DNA of 64,000 nucleotides from Marinobacter aromaticivorans. GTDB lineage: Bacteria > Pseudomonadota > Gammaproteobacteria > Pseudomonadales > Oleiphilaceae. This document shows, piece after piece, positions 1 through 9,775 of this stretch. The stretch's first letter is position 1. Each line of letters opens with the position of its first letter. The notes beneath the pieces are model-generated. The model was not told where the DNA came from, did not search any database, and saw only the letters and a program-made list of their open reading frames with translations. Made by a program: the position numbers and the translations under genes. The stretch is from contig NZ_NIHD01000008.1 of the NCBI RefSeq assembly GCF_002806975.1, positions 1 through 64,000 of the forward strand, read 5' to 3'.

Positions 1-1078
1 CCGCTGGCTGCCAGAGAAACAGGTGGTCGACCAGATTGTGATGGCCGGTGGTGCCCAGAATGTTCAGGGCGGTCAGGCCCACCCGTGCCCCCAGTGAATG
101 AGTGATGATGTTGATGGCAATGCCGGCGTTTGCCAGCTGGTGAAGTAGGGGCACCAAACGCCGCCCGCTTGCCATGGCATTCAGCTCCGCCTGCATGAAG
201 TCGATGGCGCCGGTGTTCCCTGGCCAGGAAATATTGATAATGCGGCTGTAGGGCATCCAGTCCTGGCCATCAAAACCCGCAGCGCGGTTCAGCTGGTACT
301 CCATGTGAATCGCCCAGTTGTGGGCGCCTGTGCCATTCAGCTTTTCCTCACCCGGTGTAACTGTGCTTTTGCCCGACAGTGCTTCCCCATCCTGCCAAAC
401 CGTGGCTTTATCGGGGTGCCAGCGATAGGCCTTTGCAAACGACGGTGCGTTGCCGTGGTAGGGCTCGCGGCTGCCGTCGTACTTCAGAAACCGCCCCCAC
501 TCCCCATGGGGCACGTTGTAGCCGTGTATATAGATAAGCGCGTTGTTGCCGTTTGCCCGGAAGTAATCCAGTTGCTCGTCTGTCAGTAAATCGCCTGTTG
601 AAGGTGCCGGTTCGCGCAGGTTAATGATCACCGGTGGTGGCAAGTGTATGGCCCTGGCTGTGCGTTCGCCCTGAATAACGGTGAGATCTACCCCTTCGTC
701 GAGGTGCTGGCCGGGGGCGAAGCGGCGTTGTTCGCTTAGGGTGTCGAACCCGATCAGGTGCTCGCCTTCTGGCTCCTCCGGCCAGTGCCAACTGGCGTTT
801 CCGGTGACGAGTTGAGTGAAGAGAGCCTCGGCATTATCCGGCGTATCTTCAGTGCCGTTTTGCAGGTCAGCCGTGGCGACATGGCCGCTTTCATCCCTGA
901 TCGTGCCGGCGTGGGTAAAAGCCCTGGGGCGCCCGAGGTTATCCGAGCGTTGTAGCCGCACGTTTGCTTTTTCGTGTACGCAAATGGGTGCACCGTGGGC
1001 GCCCAGCGGTGCTGAGCTGGGGGTAAAGGGCAGGTTGCTTGCGTGAGCCTTCCGGCTCTGGGCTGTTGAGTCCTTCAT
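1..1078 (-). CDS. Alpha/beta hydrolase (lipase/esterase-like), C-terminus cut by the window edge
   Basis: An open frame runs leftward from ATG at 1078 and off the window with no stop, giving 359 visible residues. There is no signal peptide. The middle has an oxyanion-type segment 'IYIHGYN' and, near the cut end, a nucleophile elbow 'THSLGAR', so the catalytic Ser is present; the acid/His part of the triad lies outside the window or is unassigned. The pattern resembles DUF900-type alpha/beta hydrolases. The roughly 150-residue N-terminal part is not recognised. A cytoplasmic lipase-like protein without a signal could be a type VI effector in a genome that has a T6SS, but no vgrG, PAAR or immunity gene is visible here, so that is only a guess. 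It is codirectional with uvrD, 161 bases upstream. Confidence 0.75.
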   Translation of the reverse strand, partial: MKDSTAQSRKAHASNLPFTPSSAPLGAHGAPICVHEKANVRLQRSDNLGRPRAFTHAGTIRDESGHVATADLQNGTEDTPDNAEALFTQLVTGNASWHWPEEPEGEHLIGFDTLSEQRRFAPGQHLDEGVDLTVIQGERTARAIHLPPPVIINLREPAPSTGDLLTDEQLDYFRANGNNALIYIHGYNVPHGEWGRFLKYDGSREPYHGNAPSFAKAYRWHPDKATVWQDGEALSGKSTVTPGEEKLNGTGAHNWAIHMEYQLNRAAGFDGQDWMPYSRIINISWPGNTGAIDFMQAELNAMASGRRLVPLLHQLANAGIAINIITHSLGARVGLTALNILGTTGHHNLVDHLFLWQPA

Positions 1079-1239
1079 GGTTACCTTCATCTATCCTTAG
1101 ATGACCAAAAATGCAGAATGATAGTAGCCGAATGCGCAAATACTGTCACCCGCCTGATCTCTCAGAACCAATGCCCGGAAACGGCATACTGAACGAAGAG
1201 AAGGCTAAGCTTTGTGATCAGGCTCGCCGTTGCACGCAC

Positions 1240-3405
1240 CTAGCAAGCCTCCAAGGGCGCATAAGCCAGCACCAGCCACTTGGCTCCTTCATCAAAGTTC
1301 ACCTGCACCCGCGTATGGTGCCCGCTGCCCTCGGCGTTCAGAACAATACCTTCCCCAAACTTCGGGTGCCGCACTCTTTGGCCCAGGCTGAAGCCGGACT
1401 GCCGGGCAGCGTCCTGGCTGAACAGGCCTTCGTTGGGGCGATCCACCATGGCCGGGCGGGTTACCGTGTTGCGCAACCGGACCTCCTGCAGGCAATCGCT
1501 GGGGATCTCCCGCACGAACCGCGAGAGTGCGTGGAACTTTTCCTGACCATAAAGGCGGCGGGATTCTGCGTAGGTAATCACCAGCTTTTTCATGGCCCGA
1601 GTGATGCCCACATAGGCCAGTCGCCGCTCTTCCTCCATGCGCCCTGGCTCTTCCAGTGACATGCTGTGGGGGAACAGCCCTTCCTCCACACCGGCCAGGA
1701 ACACCAACGGAAACTCCAGGCCCTTGGCGGAGTGCAGGGTCATGAGCTGCACACTGTCTTCATGGTCTCCCGCCTGGGATTCACCGGCATCCAGTGCCGC
1801 CTGGGCAATAAATTCCGAGAGTGGATCAACGCCCTCTTCCACCTCAAAATCCGCAAGGGCGTTAACCAGTTCTTCCAGGTTTTCCACCCGGGCCTGGGCC
1901 TTCTCACCTTTCTCGCTGGCGTGATAGTCCTTCAGTCCGCTGGCTTCAATGGTCTGCTTCATAAGCCCCTGAAGCGAGGCTTCTTCCGCCATGGCCGATA
2001 GCTCTTCAATAATGCCGATAAAGGTTTGCAAACCGGTTTTTGCCCGGCCTTTTACCTGCCCCGCCTCCAGCAATCTCTCAGCCGCCTCCCACAGGGACGC
2101 GCTCTGGTTGACTGCGTACTCACGCAGCTCCGCCAGGCTCTTGGCGCCAATGCCCCGGGTTGGCACGTTTACCACCCGCTCAAAGGCAGCATCGTCCCGC
2201 CGATAGTGCACCAAACGCAAGTAAGCCAGAGCATTGCGGATTTCCTGACGATCGTAAAAGCGCAGGCCGCCATACACCCGGTATGGAATACCATGACGCA
2301 TCAGGGATTCTTCCAGCACCCGGGACTGGGCGTTGGAACGATAAAGAATCGCGGCTTCGCTGCGCAGATTACCTTCATTAACCCAAGCGGAAATGCTGTC
2401 GGCGATGTAATTGGCTTCGTCCTGCTCATTGAATGCGGCGTACAGGCTAATAGGCTCGCCTTCCACCCCGTCGGTCCAGAGTTCCTTGCCCAGCCGGCCC
2501 CGGTTGTTGGCAATCACCGAGTTGGCGGCCTTGAGGATCAGCTGGGTGGAGCGGTAATTCTGTTCCAGTCGCACCAGGCGGGCGTTGGGAAAATCCCGCT
2601 GGTACTGCTGGATGTTTTCAATTCTGGCGCCGCGCCAGCCATAAATGGACTGGTCGTCATCCCCCACCACCGTCAGCGGAACGCGTTTGCCTGCCAGCAC
2701 CTGCAGCCAGGCGTACTGGATGGTGTTGGTGTCCTGAAACTCGTCTACCAGAATATGCTGGAAACGCTGCTGATAATGGGCCAGCAATTCCGGCCGGTGC
2801 AGCCAGAGCTCATGGGAGCGCAGCAGCAACTCGCCAAAATCCACCAGGCCACTCTGCTGGCAAAGCTGTTCGTAGCGCCGGTACACCTTCAGCATGGTGG
2901 AGGTGAAATGATCCCCGGGGTTTTCCTGGATATGGTCAGCCCGCAAGCCTTCGTCTTTCTGGCTGCTGATGAACCACTGGGCCTGCTTCGGCGGGAACTG
3001 GCTTTCGTCAATCTGCGCCTCCCGCATTACCCGCTTGATCAGCCGGAGCTGGTCGTCGCTGTCCAGTACCTGAAAGTTTTCCGGCAGGCCCGCGTCTTTC
3101 CAGTGCGCCCTCAGCAGGCGGTGGGCAATTCCGTGAAAGGTCCCGAACCACAATCCCCGCGACGGAATGTGCATCATCTCTTCAATGCGGAAGCGCATCT
3201 CTTTGGCAGCCTTGTTAGTAAAGGTGACTGCCAGAATCCCCGTAGGCGGAACCCGGTCTACCTGCATCAGCCACGCGATCCGGTGCACCAGTACCCGGGT
3301 TTTGCCACTCCCGGCACCGGCCAGCACCAGCAAATGGTCGTTCTGTGCCGTAACCGCCTCACGCTGGGCATCATTCAGGGAATCAATAATGTGGGAGACA
3401 TCCAT
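1240..3405 (-). CDS. uvrD: DNA helicase II UvrD
   Basis: Superfamily 1A 3'-5' DNA helicase used in nucleotide excision and mismatch repair. About 721 residues, close to E. coli UvrD. The N-terminal sequence 'MDVSHIIDSLNDAQREAV' matches the E. coli start pattern, so ATG 3405 is preferred over the ATG three codons upstream. Visible motifs are Walker A 'AGAGSGKT' (residues 29-36), 'DEFQDT' (motif II), 'GDDDQSIYGWRGA' (motif III), 'QNYRST' (motif IV), 'TLHSAKGLEF' (motif V) and 'VGITRA' (motif VI). The C-terminus carries the UvrD Tudor-like tail 'RHPKFGEG...W'. It stands as a single transcription unit between gabD and the edge hydrolase. All helicase motifs are intact. Confidence 0.97.
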   Translation of the reverse strand: MDVSHIIDSLNDAQREAVTAQNDHLLVLAGAGSGKTRVLVHRIAWLMQVDRVPPTGILAVTFTNKAAKEMRFRIEEMMHIPSRGLWFGTFHGIAHRLLRAHWKDAGLPENFQVLDSDDQLRLIKRVMREAQIDESQFPPKQAQWFISSQKDEGLRADHIQENPGDHFTSTMLKVYRRYEQLCQQSGLVDFGELLLRSHELWLHRPELLAHYQQRFQHILVDEFQDTNTIQYAWLQVLAGKRVPLTVVGDDDQSIYGWRGARIENIQQYQRDFPNARLVRLEQNYRSTQLILKAANSVIANNRGRLGKELWTDGVEGEPISLYAAFNEQDEANYIADSISAWVNEGNLRSEAAILYRSNAQSRVLEESLMRHGIPYRVYGGLRFYDRQEIRNALAYLRLVHYRRDDAAFERVVNVPTRGIGAKSLAELREYAVNQSASLWEAAERLLEAGQVKGRAKTGLQTFIGIIEELSAMAEEASLQGLMKQTIEASGLKDYHASEKGEKAQARVENLEELVNALADFEVEEGVDPLSEFIAQAALDAGESQAGDHEDSVQLMTLHSAKGLEFPLVFLAGVEEGLFPHSMSLEEPGRMEEERRLAYVGITRAMKKLVITYAESRRLYGQEKFHALSRFVREIPSDCLQEVRLRNTVTRPAMVDRPNEGLFSQDAARQSGFSLGQRVRHPKFGEGIVLNAEGSGHHTRVQVNFDEGAKWLVLAYAPLEAC

Positions 3406-3484
3406 AGGGAACACTTTCGCTACTGGTTAAATGAACAGGTAGCAAGTATATCAGCCTTGCCCGGCGCCTGCTTTGCCGGACTGA

Positions 3485-3520
3485 AAACAAAGAAGGCGAG
3501 CCTCAGCCCGCCTTCTTTGT
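3485..3520 (-). terminator. Intrinsic terminator after the gabD-like gene
   Basis: AAAGAAGGCG and CGCCTTCTTT form a 10-bp perfect stem with a short loop. On the minus strand the stem is followed by TTTGTTTTC, and it lies 17 bases past the stop of the leftward dehydrogenase gene. This is a standard hairpin plus U-rich tract. Confidence 0.8.
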
Positions 3521-3536
3521 CTGCACGCCCGGGAGG

Positions 3537-4991
3537 TCAGAATCCGCGGGGCACCGTCTGTGCTTCAACGAACTCGAACAACCCCTCAAGCCCGCCTTCA
3601 CGACCGATTCCGGAGGCTTTCATGCCGCCAAAAGGCGCCTCTGGCGTTGGCCCGGTGCCGGTATTCCAGCCCACATGGCCAAACCGCAGGCCGGCGGCAA
3701 CGCGCTGGGCGCGCTCCGCATCGGCGGTGAACACGTAGGAGGCCAGACCAAATTCGGTATCGTTACCGGCCTCAATAACCTCGTCCTCAGTGCGGAAGCT
3801 GGCCATGGGCACCAGCGGCCCGAAGGTCTCTTCCCGGGAGCAGCACATATCCGGTGTTACGCCGGAAACCACCGTTGGCGGGAAAAACAGATGCCCTTCG
3901 CCCAGTTCGCCGGGCTGTTTACCCGCAACCAGCGACGCACCCTTGGCGAGCGCGTCCTCCAGATGGCGTTTTACCTTGTCGAACCCTGCTTTGTTGATGA
4001 GAGGCCCAAGGTCCACATCACCTGCAATACCATCTCCTACCGTCATTTTGTTCACACGCTCTGCAAGCTTTTCGCCAAATGCGTCCATCACCTTTTCATG
4101 AACAAAAATACGGTTTGCACACACGCAGGTCTGCCCGCCACCACGGAACTTGTTGGCGATGAGGTTATCCGCTGCAGCATCCAGATCCGCATCATCAAAC
4201 ACGATAAACGGCGCGTTGCCTCCCAGCTCCAGAGCCAGTTTTTTAACCTGGTCTGCAGTATCGAGAATCAGCTTGCGGCCCACCTCGGTGGAGCCGGTAA
4301 AGCTCAGCATGGGCACATCCGGGCTTTCGCACAGAACCTTGCCAATCACACTGGCCTTGCCCATTACCAGGTTCACCATACCGTCCGGCAGGTTCACGTG
4401 TTTATCCATCAGCCTGAACAGAGCGATCATGGTCAGGGGCGTTTCGCTGGCCGGTTTGATCACAGACGGACAACCTGCTGCCAGAGCGGCAGAAAGCTTT
4501 TTCGCAATCATTCCGATCGGGAAGTTCCAGGGTGTAATGAGCCCGGCGACCCCGACAGGTCGATAATGCACGGTCCAGGTACAGTCCTTGGGTTTTTCCG
4601 GGAGCGTGTGGGCGTCCAGTGCCTGAATGTGTCTGGAACAGTAATCGAAAAAGCCTGCGGCATAATCCACCTCGCCCTGGGCTTCGTTCAGGGGCTTGCC
4701 ATGCTCAAGGCACAGGATACGGCCAACTTCTTCCCTGTTCTCTTTCAGCGCATCACGGATGTCTTCCAGCCATTTCCTGCGGGTTTCGATGGAATAAGGG
4801 TTGGTCAGTTTTAACGCGGATTTGCCGGCTTCCACCGCAGCCTCAACCTCACTCTCAGACATGGAAGCAACCTGGGCGATCACCTCGCCCGTTGCCGGGT
4901 TATAGACATCAAAAGTGTTGCCCGGTTTGTTATCAGTCCAGCGACCGCCGATGTAGCCGGTCAGCTTTTCCAGCAGTGGTGACTCGATCAT
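3537..4991 (-). CDS. gabD: NAD(P)-dependent succinate-semialdehyde-type aldehyde dehydrogenase
   Basis: 484 residues, the usual length for the ALDH superfamily. It oxidises an aldehyde (probably succinate semialdehyde, in GABA catabolism) to the acid in the cytoplasm. Visible are the cofactor-binding stretch 'TPWNFPIGM' (about 153), the general-base Glu in 'LELGGNAP' (E256) and the catalytic Cys in 'GGQTCV' (C289). Gly-rich 'FTGSTEVG' contacts NAD(P). Overall similarity is to GabD, but substrate choice among ALDHs cannot be settled by eye. The gene is monocistronic with its own terminator and is divergent from the HDAC-like gene across a 234-base promoter region. Confidence 0.88.
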   Translation of the reverse strand: MIESPLLEKLTGYIGGRWTDNKPGNTFDVYNPATGEVIAQVASMSESEVEAAVEAGKSALKLTNPYSIETRRKWLEDIRDALKENREEVGRILCLEHGKPLNEAQGEVDYAAGFFDYCSRHIQALDAHTLPEKPKDCTWTVHYRPVGVAGLITPWNFPIGMIAKKLSAALAAGCPSVIKPASETPLTMIALFRLMDKHVNLPDGMVNLVMGKASVIGKVLCESPDVPMLSFTGSTEVGRKLILDTADQVKKLALELGGNAPFIVFDDADLDAAADNLIANKFRGGGQTCVCANRIFVHEKVMDAFGEKLAERVNKMTVGDGIAGDVDLGPLINKAGFDKVKRHLEDALAKGASLVAGKQPGELGEGHLFFPPTVVSGVTPDMCCSREETFGPLVPMASFRTEDEVIEAGNDTEFGLASYVFTADAERAQRVAAGLRFGHVGWNTGTGPTPEAPFGGMKASGIGREGGLEGLFEFVEAQTVPRGF

Positions 4992-5225
4992 TTCGGCTCC
5001 TGTTCAGTCAGTCAGTAAGACACCTGCAGAATAAATGCAAAGGTGCGCAAAATGTGAATGAAAGATGCATGGTTGCGTCAGTTAAATCTGTCTTTCATAG
5101 TGGATGCTGAATCACTACCTGTAAAGTCAATGGCCCGGCTTTTGAACAATCTCCATCTGTGCCTATACTCCCATTGCCTATGCTCACAGTACCGGAGCAG
5201 TACCGAACATTCAGGAGGTCGGATA

Positions 5226-6239
5226 ATGAAAGCGTTTTTTCATCCCGCACAAGACAAGCACTCGCCCCGAACCTACTTCACCCGGGGCCAGATGCGTCAG
5301 CCTCAGGAGGTGCCGGACCGCACCAGCCAGATGCTGGAAGGTCTGAAAAAAATCGGCACACAGGTATTGCAGCCTTCGGATCAGGGTGCAGGGCCGATAT
5401 CCAGGGTGCACGATCTGGGGTATCTGCGCTTTCTGGAATCCGCCCACCGGCGCTGGATGGAAATGGAGGACTGGGGAGAAGAAGTCATTTCCAACATTTT
5501 TGTCCGCTCCCCCAATCACCTGTCAGGCATTCTTGCAGAGGCAGCCCGCTATCAGGCGGACGGCAGCAGCCCCATCGGCGAACACACATGGGAAGCGGCC
5601 TACTGGTCGGCGCAGACCGCACTCGGCGCTGCGGACGCCCTCATGGCGGGTGATCGTACGGCCTACGCGGTTTGCCGGCCGCCGGGGCACCATGCCCGCA
5701 AGGACTCCGCAGGTGGTTTCTGCTATCTCAACAATGCTGCCATCGCCGCCGAACACATGAAGCCCCGTTTCCCGCGCCTGGTGATTCTGGATACCGACAT
5801 GCACCACGGCCAGGGTATCCAGGAAATCTTCTACGATCGCAGCGACGTGCTTTACATCTCCATCCACGGCGACCCTACCAATTTTTACCCGGTGGTCACC
5901 GGTTTTGAAAATGAGCGCGGCGAAGGCGAGGGTTACGGCTACAACATCAACATGCCCATGCCCCACGGTTCATCTGAAGAAGATTTTTTTGGCAAACTCG
6001 ACGAGGCCCTGGCGGCCATCCGGCTGTTCCAGCCCGACGCCCTGATCCTGACCCTGGGCTTTGATATTTACAAGGACGATCCACAGGCCAAGGTTTCGGT
6101 GTCCTCAGAGGGGTTTTGTCGCCTGAGCGCGCACATGCGCCAGCTTGGCCTTCCCATGCTGGTTGTTCAGGAAGGCGGCTACGATCTCGATACGCTGAGC
6201 GAAAATGTTCAGCAGTTCTTCAAGGGCCTGGCCGGCTGA
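5226..6239 (+). CDS. HDAC-superfamily deacetylase, likely acetylpolyamine amidohydrolase
   Basis: Zn-dependent deacetylase of the arginase/deacetylase fold, 337 residues. ATG 5226 is chosen because AGGAGG lies just upstream; the frame is open further 5' but has no comparable ribosome site. The catalytic His pair is in 'RPPGHHARK' (H155/H156). Zn ligands are in 'LDTDMHHGQG' (D191, H193) and 'TLGFDIYKDD' (D280), and the transition-state Tyr is in 'EGGYD' (Y319). The N-terminus 'MKAFFHPAQDKHSP' and the loop pattern resemble bacterial polyamine deacetylases rather than acetoin-utilisation AcuC. Substrate is inferred. Transcribed alone and convergent with thiI, 7 bases apart. Confidence 0.87.
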   Translation: MKAFFHPAQDKHSPRTYFTRGQMRQPQEVPDRTSQMLEGLKKIGTQVLQPSDQGAGPISRVHDLGYLRFLESAHRRWMEMEDWGEEVISNIFVRSPNHLSGILAEAARYQADGSSPIGEHTWEAAYWSAQTALGAADALMAGDRTAYAVCRPPGHHARKDSAGGFCYLNNAAIAAEHMKPRFPRLVILDTDMHHGQGIQEIFYDRSDVLYISIHGDPTNFYPVVTGFENERGEGEGYGYNINMPMPHGSSEEDFFGKLDEALAAIRLFQPDALILTLGFDIYKDDPQAKVSVSSEGFCRLSAHMRQLGLPMLVVQEGGYDLDTLSENVQQFFKGLAG

Positions 6240-6246
6240 AAAAGCC

Positions 6247-7701
6247 TTATGAAGCGGGCGCGTAAACCTTGATGTTTTCGTGCCCTTCCGCTTTCAGATG
6301 CACGGCGTGCATCCGGCTCATGGTGCCGCGATCGCAATAGAGCAGATACTGGCGCTCTGGCGGCAACTCTCCCACCTTGCGGTTCAATTCATAAAACGGA
6401 ATCTTCAGGATCTCATTACCGGTGAGTTTTAACGGAGAATGTTCCCCTTCTGCCGGGTGCCGCACGTCAATAATGACATCATTCACAGCTGGCGTTGTCA
6501 CCAGATCCACGTCTTCCGGGGTGGTGGTGGTTGCAAGCAGCTCATGAACCGGCGTTTCCTCACGGGCCTCAATAGCCTGCGACAGGACCAGAGGATCCAT
6601 TGCTGCCTCATCTGCCTCCACCCTGCTCAGGCGCGCACGGGTGGCTGGCTTCCGGGATATCACACCACAGTATTCGGGCATGTTTCGAGCGTAGGGTTCT
6701 GTACCAATTTCCCGGGCAATGTTGATGATGGATTCCTTGTCCATGGCAATCAGCGGTCGCAGAACCACCACTTCGCTGGCCCGGTCAACCACGTTCAGGT
6801 TAGTCAGGGTCTGGCTCGAAACCTGGGCCACCGCGTCGCCGGTTACCAGGCCAACGGCATTGTTATTTCGGGCGATTTCGCTGGCGGCCTTCAGCATTTG
6901 CCGCTTAAGCACCACCCCCCAATGCCGGTGACCCACCGACCGCATGATTTCTTCCACCACACCTTCAAAAGGCACGGATATAAATTTGGCACCATGGGAT
7001 GCCCCGTAGCGATCCCACAGGTAGTGGACGACCTGGCGTACACCAACTTCGTGCGCCACACCACCCAGATTGAAAAACAGAAAGTGGTTACGAAGGCCAC
7101 GGCGCAGCATGAGGTAGGCTGCAACCGAGGAATCATAGCCCCCGGACACCAGTGTCATCACATTTTCAACACTGCCCAGCGGGTAGCCGCCCAAACCACG
7201 ATGCCTGCGATGGGCAATGTGGAAGCGCTCGCCCCGCACTTCAATGCGTACCTCCACATCCGGAGATCGCAGATCAACACGGGCACCAGTTGCCGACTGC
7301 ATCAGCGCCCTGCCTACCGCACGCTGGACATCCACCGATTGGAAGTCATGTTCTCCGTGGCGCCGGGCACGAACCGCAAAGGACTTTCTGTCAAGCCGCC
7401 CCGAGAACGCCGCCACCGCTTTATCCGCAATATCCTCCAGGCTGACAAGCGGGAACTCAGCTATCTCCTGAATGGTGGAAATGCCGGGAATGCGCAAAAG
7501 TTCATCGATTACCAGGCCGTCCAGCCCCCGGCCCTCTGGCACTTCAACATCCACCCGGTCCCAGCTGCCGTCTACTATAATACCGTAGTCAAGCTGTGCC
7601 AGAAGTTTACGGATATTCTGGCGCAGGTGCCGCATCTGGCGCCGGCGGACAGGCTTACTCTTGATGGTAACCTCAGGGGCAGGACGGATCAGAAGTTTCA
7701 T
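6247..7701 (-). CDS. thiI: tRNA 4-thiouridine synthase / thiamine sulfur carrier ThiI
   Basis: 484 residues, the size of the gamma-proteobacterial long form. It adenylates U8 of tRNA and transfers sulfur from an IscS persulfide; in many gammaproteobacteria it also supplies sulfur for the thiamine thiazole. Order: N-terminal ferredoxin-like and THUMP region ('VDLRSPDVEVRIEV'), PP-loop ATPase 'VSGGYDSSVAAY', then a C-terminal rhodanese domain with the active Cys in 'LLYCDRG'. Presence of the rhodanese domain suggests both functions are kept. Divergent from ppnN across 110 bases. Confidence 0.96.
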   Translation of the reverse strand: MKLLIRPAPEVTIKSKPVRRRQMRHLRQNIRKLLAQLDYGIIVDGSWDRVDVEVPEGRGLDGLVIDELLRIPGISTIQEIAEFPLVSLEDIADKAVAAFSGRLDRKSFAVRARRHGEHDFQSVDVQRAVGRALMQSATGARVDLRSPDVEVRIEVRGERFHIAHRRHRGLGGYPLGSVENVMTLVSGGYDSSVAAYLMLRRGLRNHFLFFNLGGVAHEVGVRQVVHYLWDRYGASHGAKFISVPFEGVVEEIMRSVGHRHWGVVLKRQMLKAASEIARNNNAVGLVTGDAVAQVSSQTLTNLNVVDRASEVVVLRPLIAMDKESIINIAREIGTEPYARNMPEYCGVISRKPATRARLSRVEADEAAMDPLVLSQAIEAREETPVHELLATTTTPEDVDLVTTPAVNDVIIDVRHPAEGEHSPLKLTGNEILKIPFYELNRKVGELPPERQYLLYCDRGTMSRMHAVHLKAEGHENIKVYAPAS

Positions 7702-7811
7702 AAATGGGCGCTTGGTCGGATGGTGTATTATGGGTAAAACGCTTAGTGTAACGTTTTGACGCTACGCCTCAAAATCTGGCAATACCGCAACACTCGGGAG
7801 CTGTTCCGTAC

Positions 7812-9194
7812 ATGACTGAAACAACCATCAATGCTCTTGTATCACCTGAGGGCAGCCTGGAAATACTTTCCAATCACGAAGTCAATCTGCTCAAAGACAG
7901 AAGCGAAGGCGGCCTGTACCGGCTGTTCCGCCAGTGCGCTCTTGCCGTGCTCAACACCGGCGTTGTGACTGATGACTGCCAGGGCTTGATGGATGCCCAC
8001 AAGGATTTTGATATACGGCTGATACCCCAGCCAAGGGGCCTGAAGCTGGAGCTGATCAACGCCCCGGCACATGCCTTTGTGGACGACGAAATGCTGCGGG
8101 CCATTCGCGAGCACCTGTTCTCGGTACTGCGGGATATTGTTTACACCCACTCAACGCCGCCTTTTGCCCGGATTCTGAAGAGCAACGAGCCTGCTGATCT
8201 TACCAATATGGTGTTTCACATCCTGCGGAACGCCAGAGCGCTTCAGACTGGCCGTCAGCCCGATCTGGTCGTTTGCTGGGGGGGGCACTCCATCAGCGAT
8301 AAGGAATACCAGTACAGCAAGGAGGTCGGGCACCAGCTTGGCCTGCGGAAACTGAGCATTTGCACCGGTTGTGGCCCGGGCGCCATGAAAGGCCCCATGA
8401 AAGGCGCCACCATTGCCCACGCCAAGCAGCGGATAAAAAATGGCCGCTATATCGGCATCACCGAGCCTGGCATTATCGGCGCGGAATCACCAAACCCTAT
8501 TGTAAACGAACTGGTGATTATGCCAGACATCGAAAAACGCCTGGAGGCCTTTGTGCGCTGTGGCCACGGTGTGGTCGTTTTCCCCGGGGGTGTGGGCACA
8601 GCAGAGGAAATCCTCTACCTGCTGGGTATTCTCTTACATCCGGACAATGCCGACCTGCCGTTTCCGGTCGTTTTCACGGGCAGGCCGGAAAATGCTGAAT
8701 ATTTCGAGATGATCGACAAGTTCATCCGTAACGCCCTCGGTGATGACGCCGCCAGCAGATACGAAATCATCATTGATGACCCGGTGCGTGTAGCGCAGAC
8801 CATGAAAAGAGGCATGAAAAAGGTCGAGACCTTCCGGCGCGCCATGCAGGATGCCTATTACTTCAACTGGATGCTGAAGATCGATCCGGTCTTCCAGCTG
8901 CCCTTCGAGCCGGATCACGAAAACATGCTCGCCCTGGAGTTACACCGCGATCAACCCGTGCACCTTATTGCCGCTAATCTGAGAAAGGCATTCAGTGGCA
9001 TCGTTGCGGGCAATGTGAAGGAAGGAGGGATGCGGAAAGTAAAGGAGAGGGGGCCGTTTGAAATCGCCGGGGATCCAATGCTGCTCAAGCCGCTGGAAGC
9101 CATGCTGGAACAGTTCGTTGCGCAGAACCGGATGAAATTGCCGGGCGTATCGGCCTATCGCCCGAGCTATCGAATTGTCAACACAGCAGCCTGA
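7812..9194 (+). CDS. ppnN: Nucleotide 5'-monophosphate nucleosidase PpnN (YgdH)
   Basis: 460 residues, near E. coli PpnN (about 454). The enzyme hydrolyses purine and pyrimidine nucleoside monophosphates to base plus ribose 5-phosphate and is known to bind (p)ppGpp in E. coli. The LOG/lysine-decarboxylase-like core is plain: 'CTGCGPGAMKGPMKGA' and the signature 'PGGVGTAEE'. The extra N- and C-terminal domains typical of PpnN are present ('LFRQCALAVLNTG' near residue 40 and 'AFSGIVAGNVKE' near 400). A strong inverted repeat overlaps the stop codon. Confidence 0.95.
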   Translation: MTETTINALVSPEGSLEILSNHEVNLLKDRSEGGLYRLFRQCALAVLNTGVVTDDCQGLMDAHKDFDIRLIPQPRGLKLELINAPAHAFVDDEMLRAIREHLFSVLRDIVYTHSTPPFARILKSNEPADLTNMVFHILRNARALQTGRQPDLVVCWGGHSISDKEYQYSKEVGHQLGLRKLSICTGCGPGAMKGPMKGATIAHAKQRIKNGRYIGITEPGIIGAESPNPIVNELVIMPDIEKRLEAFVRCGHGVVVFPGGVGTAEEILYLLGILLHPDNADLPFPVVFTGRPENAEYFEMIDKFIRNALGDDAASRYEIIIDDPVRVAQTMKRGMKKVETFRRAMQDAYYFNWMLKIDPVFQLPFEPDHENMLALELHRDQPVHLIAANLRKAFSGIVAGNVKEGGMRKVKERGPFEIAGDPMLLKPLEAMLEQFVAQNRMKLPGVSAYRPSYRIVNTAA

Positions 9195-9208
9195 GCTGCT
9201 GTGTTGAC
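9177..9208. terminator. Hairpin between convergent ppnN and cytochrome c genes
   Basis: GTCAACACAGCAG and CTGCTGTGTTGAC form a perfect 13-bp stem with a 6-base loop, spanning the ppnN stop. It lies between two convergent genes, which suggests a shared terminator, but neither strand has a clear T-run after the stem. Confidence 0.55.
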
Positions 9209-9217
9209 ATACAGCCC

Positions 9218-9556
9218 TTACTTGCCGCCGTCTGCTGGCAGGCTTGCGAAGTAGGCTGCGAGGTCGGCGATATCCTCATCGCTGAGGGCCATGGCCTGGC
9301 CCTGCATGATGGCAGCCTGGCCACCGCTACGCTGCTTGTCCTTGTAGGCCTTCAGGGAGGAGACCAGATACTGTTCGTGCTGACCCGCCAGGTTAGGATA
9401 CATTGGAATCTGGGCAATCCCGTTCTGGCCGTGGCAGGCAGCACAAACGGCCGCTTTGGCCTTGCCTGCTTCCGCATCACCGGCAGCCGAGGATACTGCA
9501 GGAACAGCGGCGCTCAGTGCAAAAAGACCTGCAACAGCATAGTGTTTGAAATTCAT
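9218..9556 (-). CDS. Small periplasmic class I cytochrome c
   Basis: 112 residues. A Sec signal peptide ends near 'VSSAAG' (about residue 25), then one heme site 'CAACH' (C38-C41-H42) and a downstream Met-containing segment ('[10 protein letters not shown]') that could supply the axial ligand. The pattern '[11 protein letters not shown]' followed by '[12 protein letters not shown]' is that of single-heme c4/c553-like electron carriers. It probably shuttles electrons in the periplasm to a terminal oxidase or reductase; the partner cannot be told. GAGAGG upstream of ATG 9556 supports the start. Monocistronic. Confidence 0.9.
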   Translation of the reverse strand: MNFKHYAVAGLFALSAAVPAVSSAAGDAEAGKAKAAVCAACHGQNGIAQIPMYPNLAGQHEQYLVSSLKAYKDKQRSGGQAAIMQGQAMALSDEDIADLAAYFASLPADGGK

Positions 9557-9775
9557 TATGGTTAACCTCTCATCATCGTTTTAAGGTTTGCGAACCGGTA
9601 TTGTGAACCGAACCGAAAACTGGCTGAACCTTATAGCACACACGTGCGATAGCGCAAATGCCATAGGTCAATGCGTTTGACTCAAAGCTCGCATTCTTTC
9701 ACTTTCAGCCGGTTAGAGCGATTATACGATCAAAGATCAAATTAGAGATTATTTTACCGAGCGGAGACACCGTTA

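Noticed and set aside
2026..3738. Long open frame antisense to uvrD (about 570 codons)
   Set aside because: It mirrors the high-GC codon pattern of uvrD, has no recognised motif or ribosome site, and runs into the next gene.
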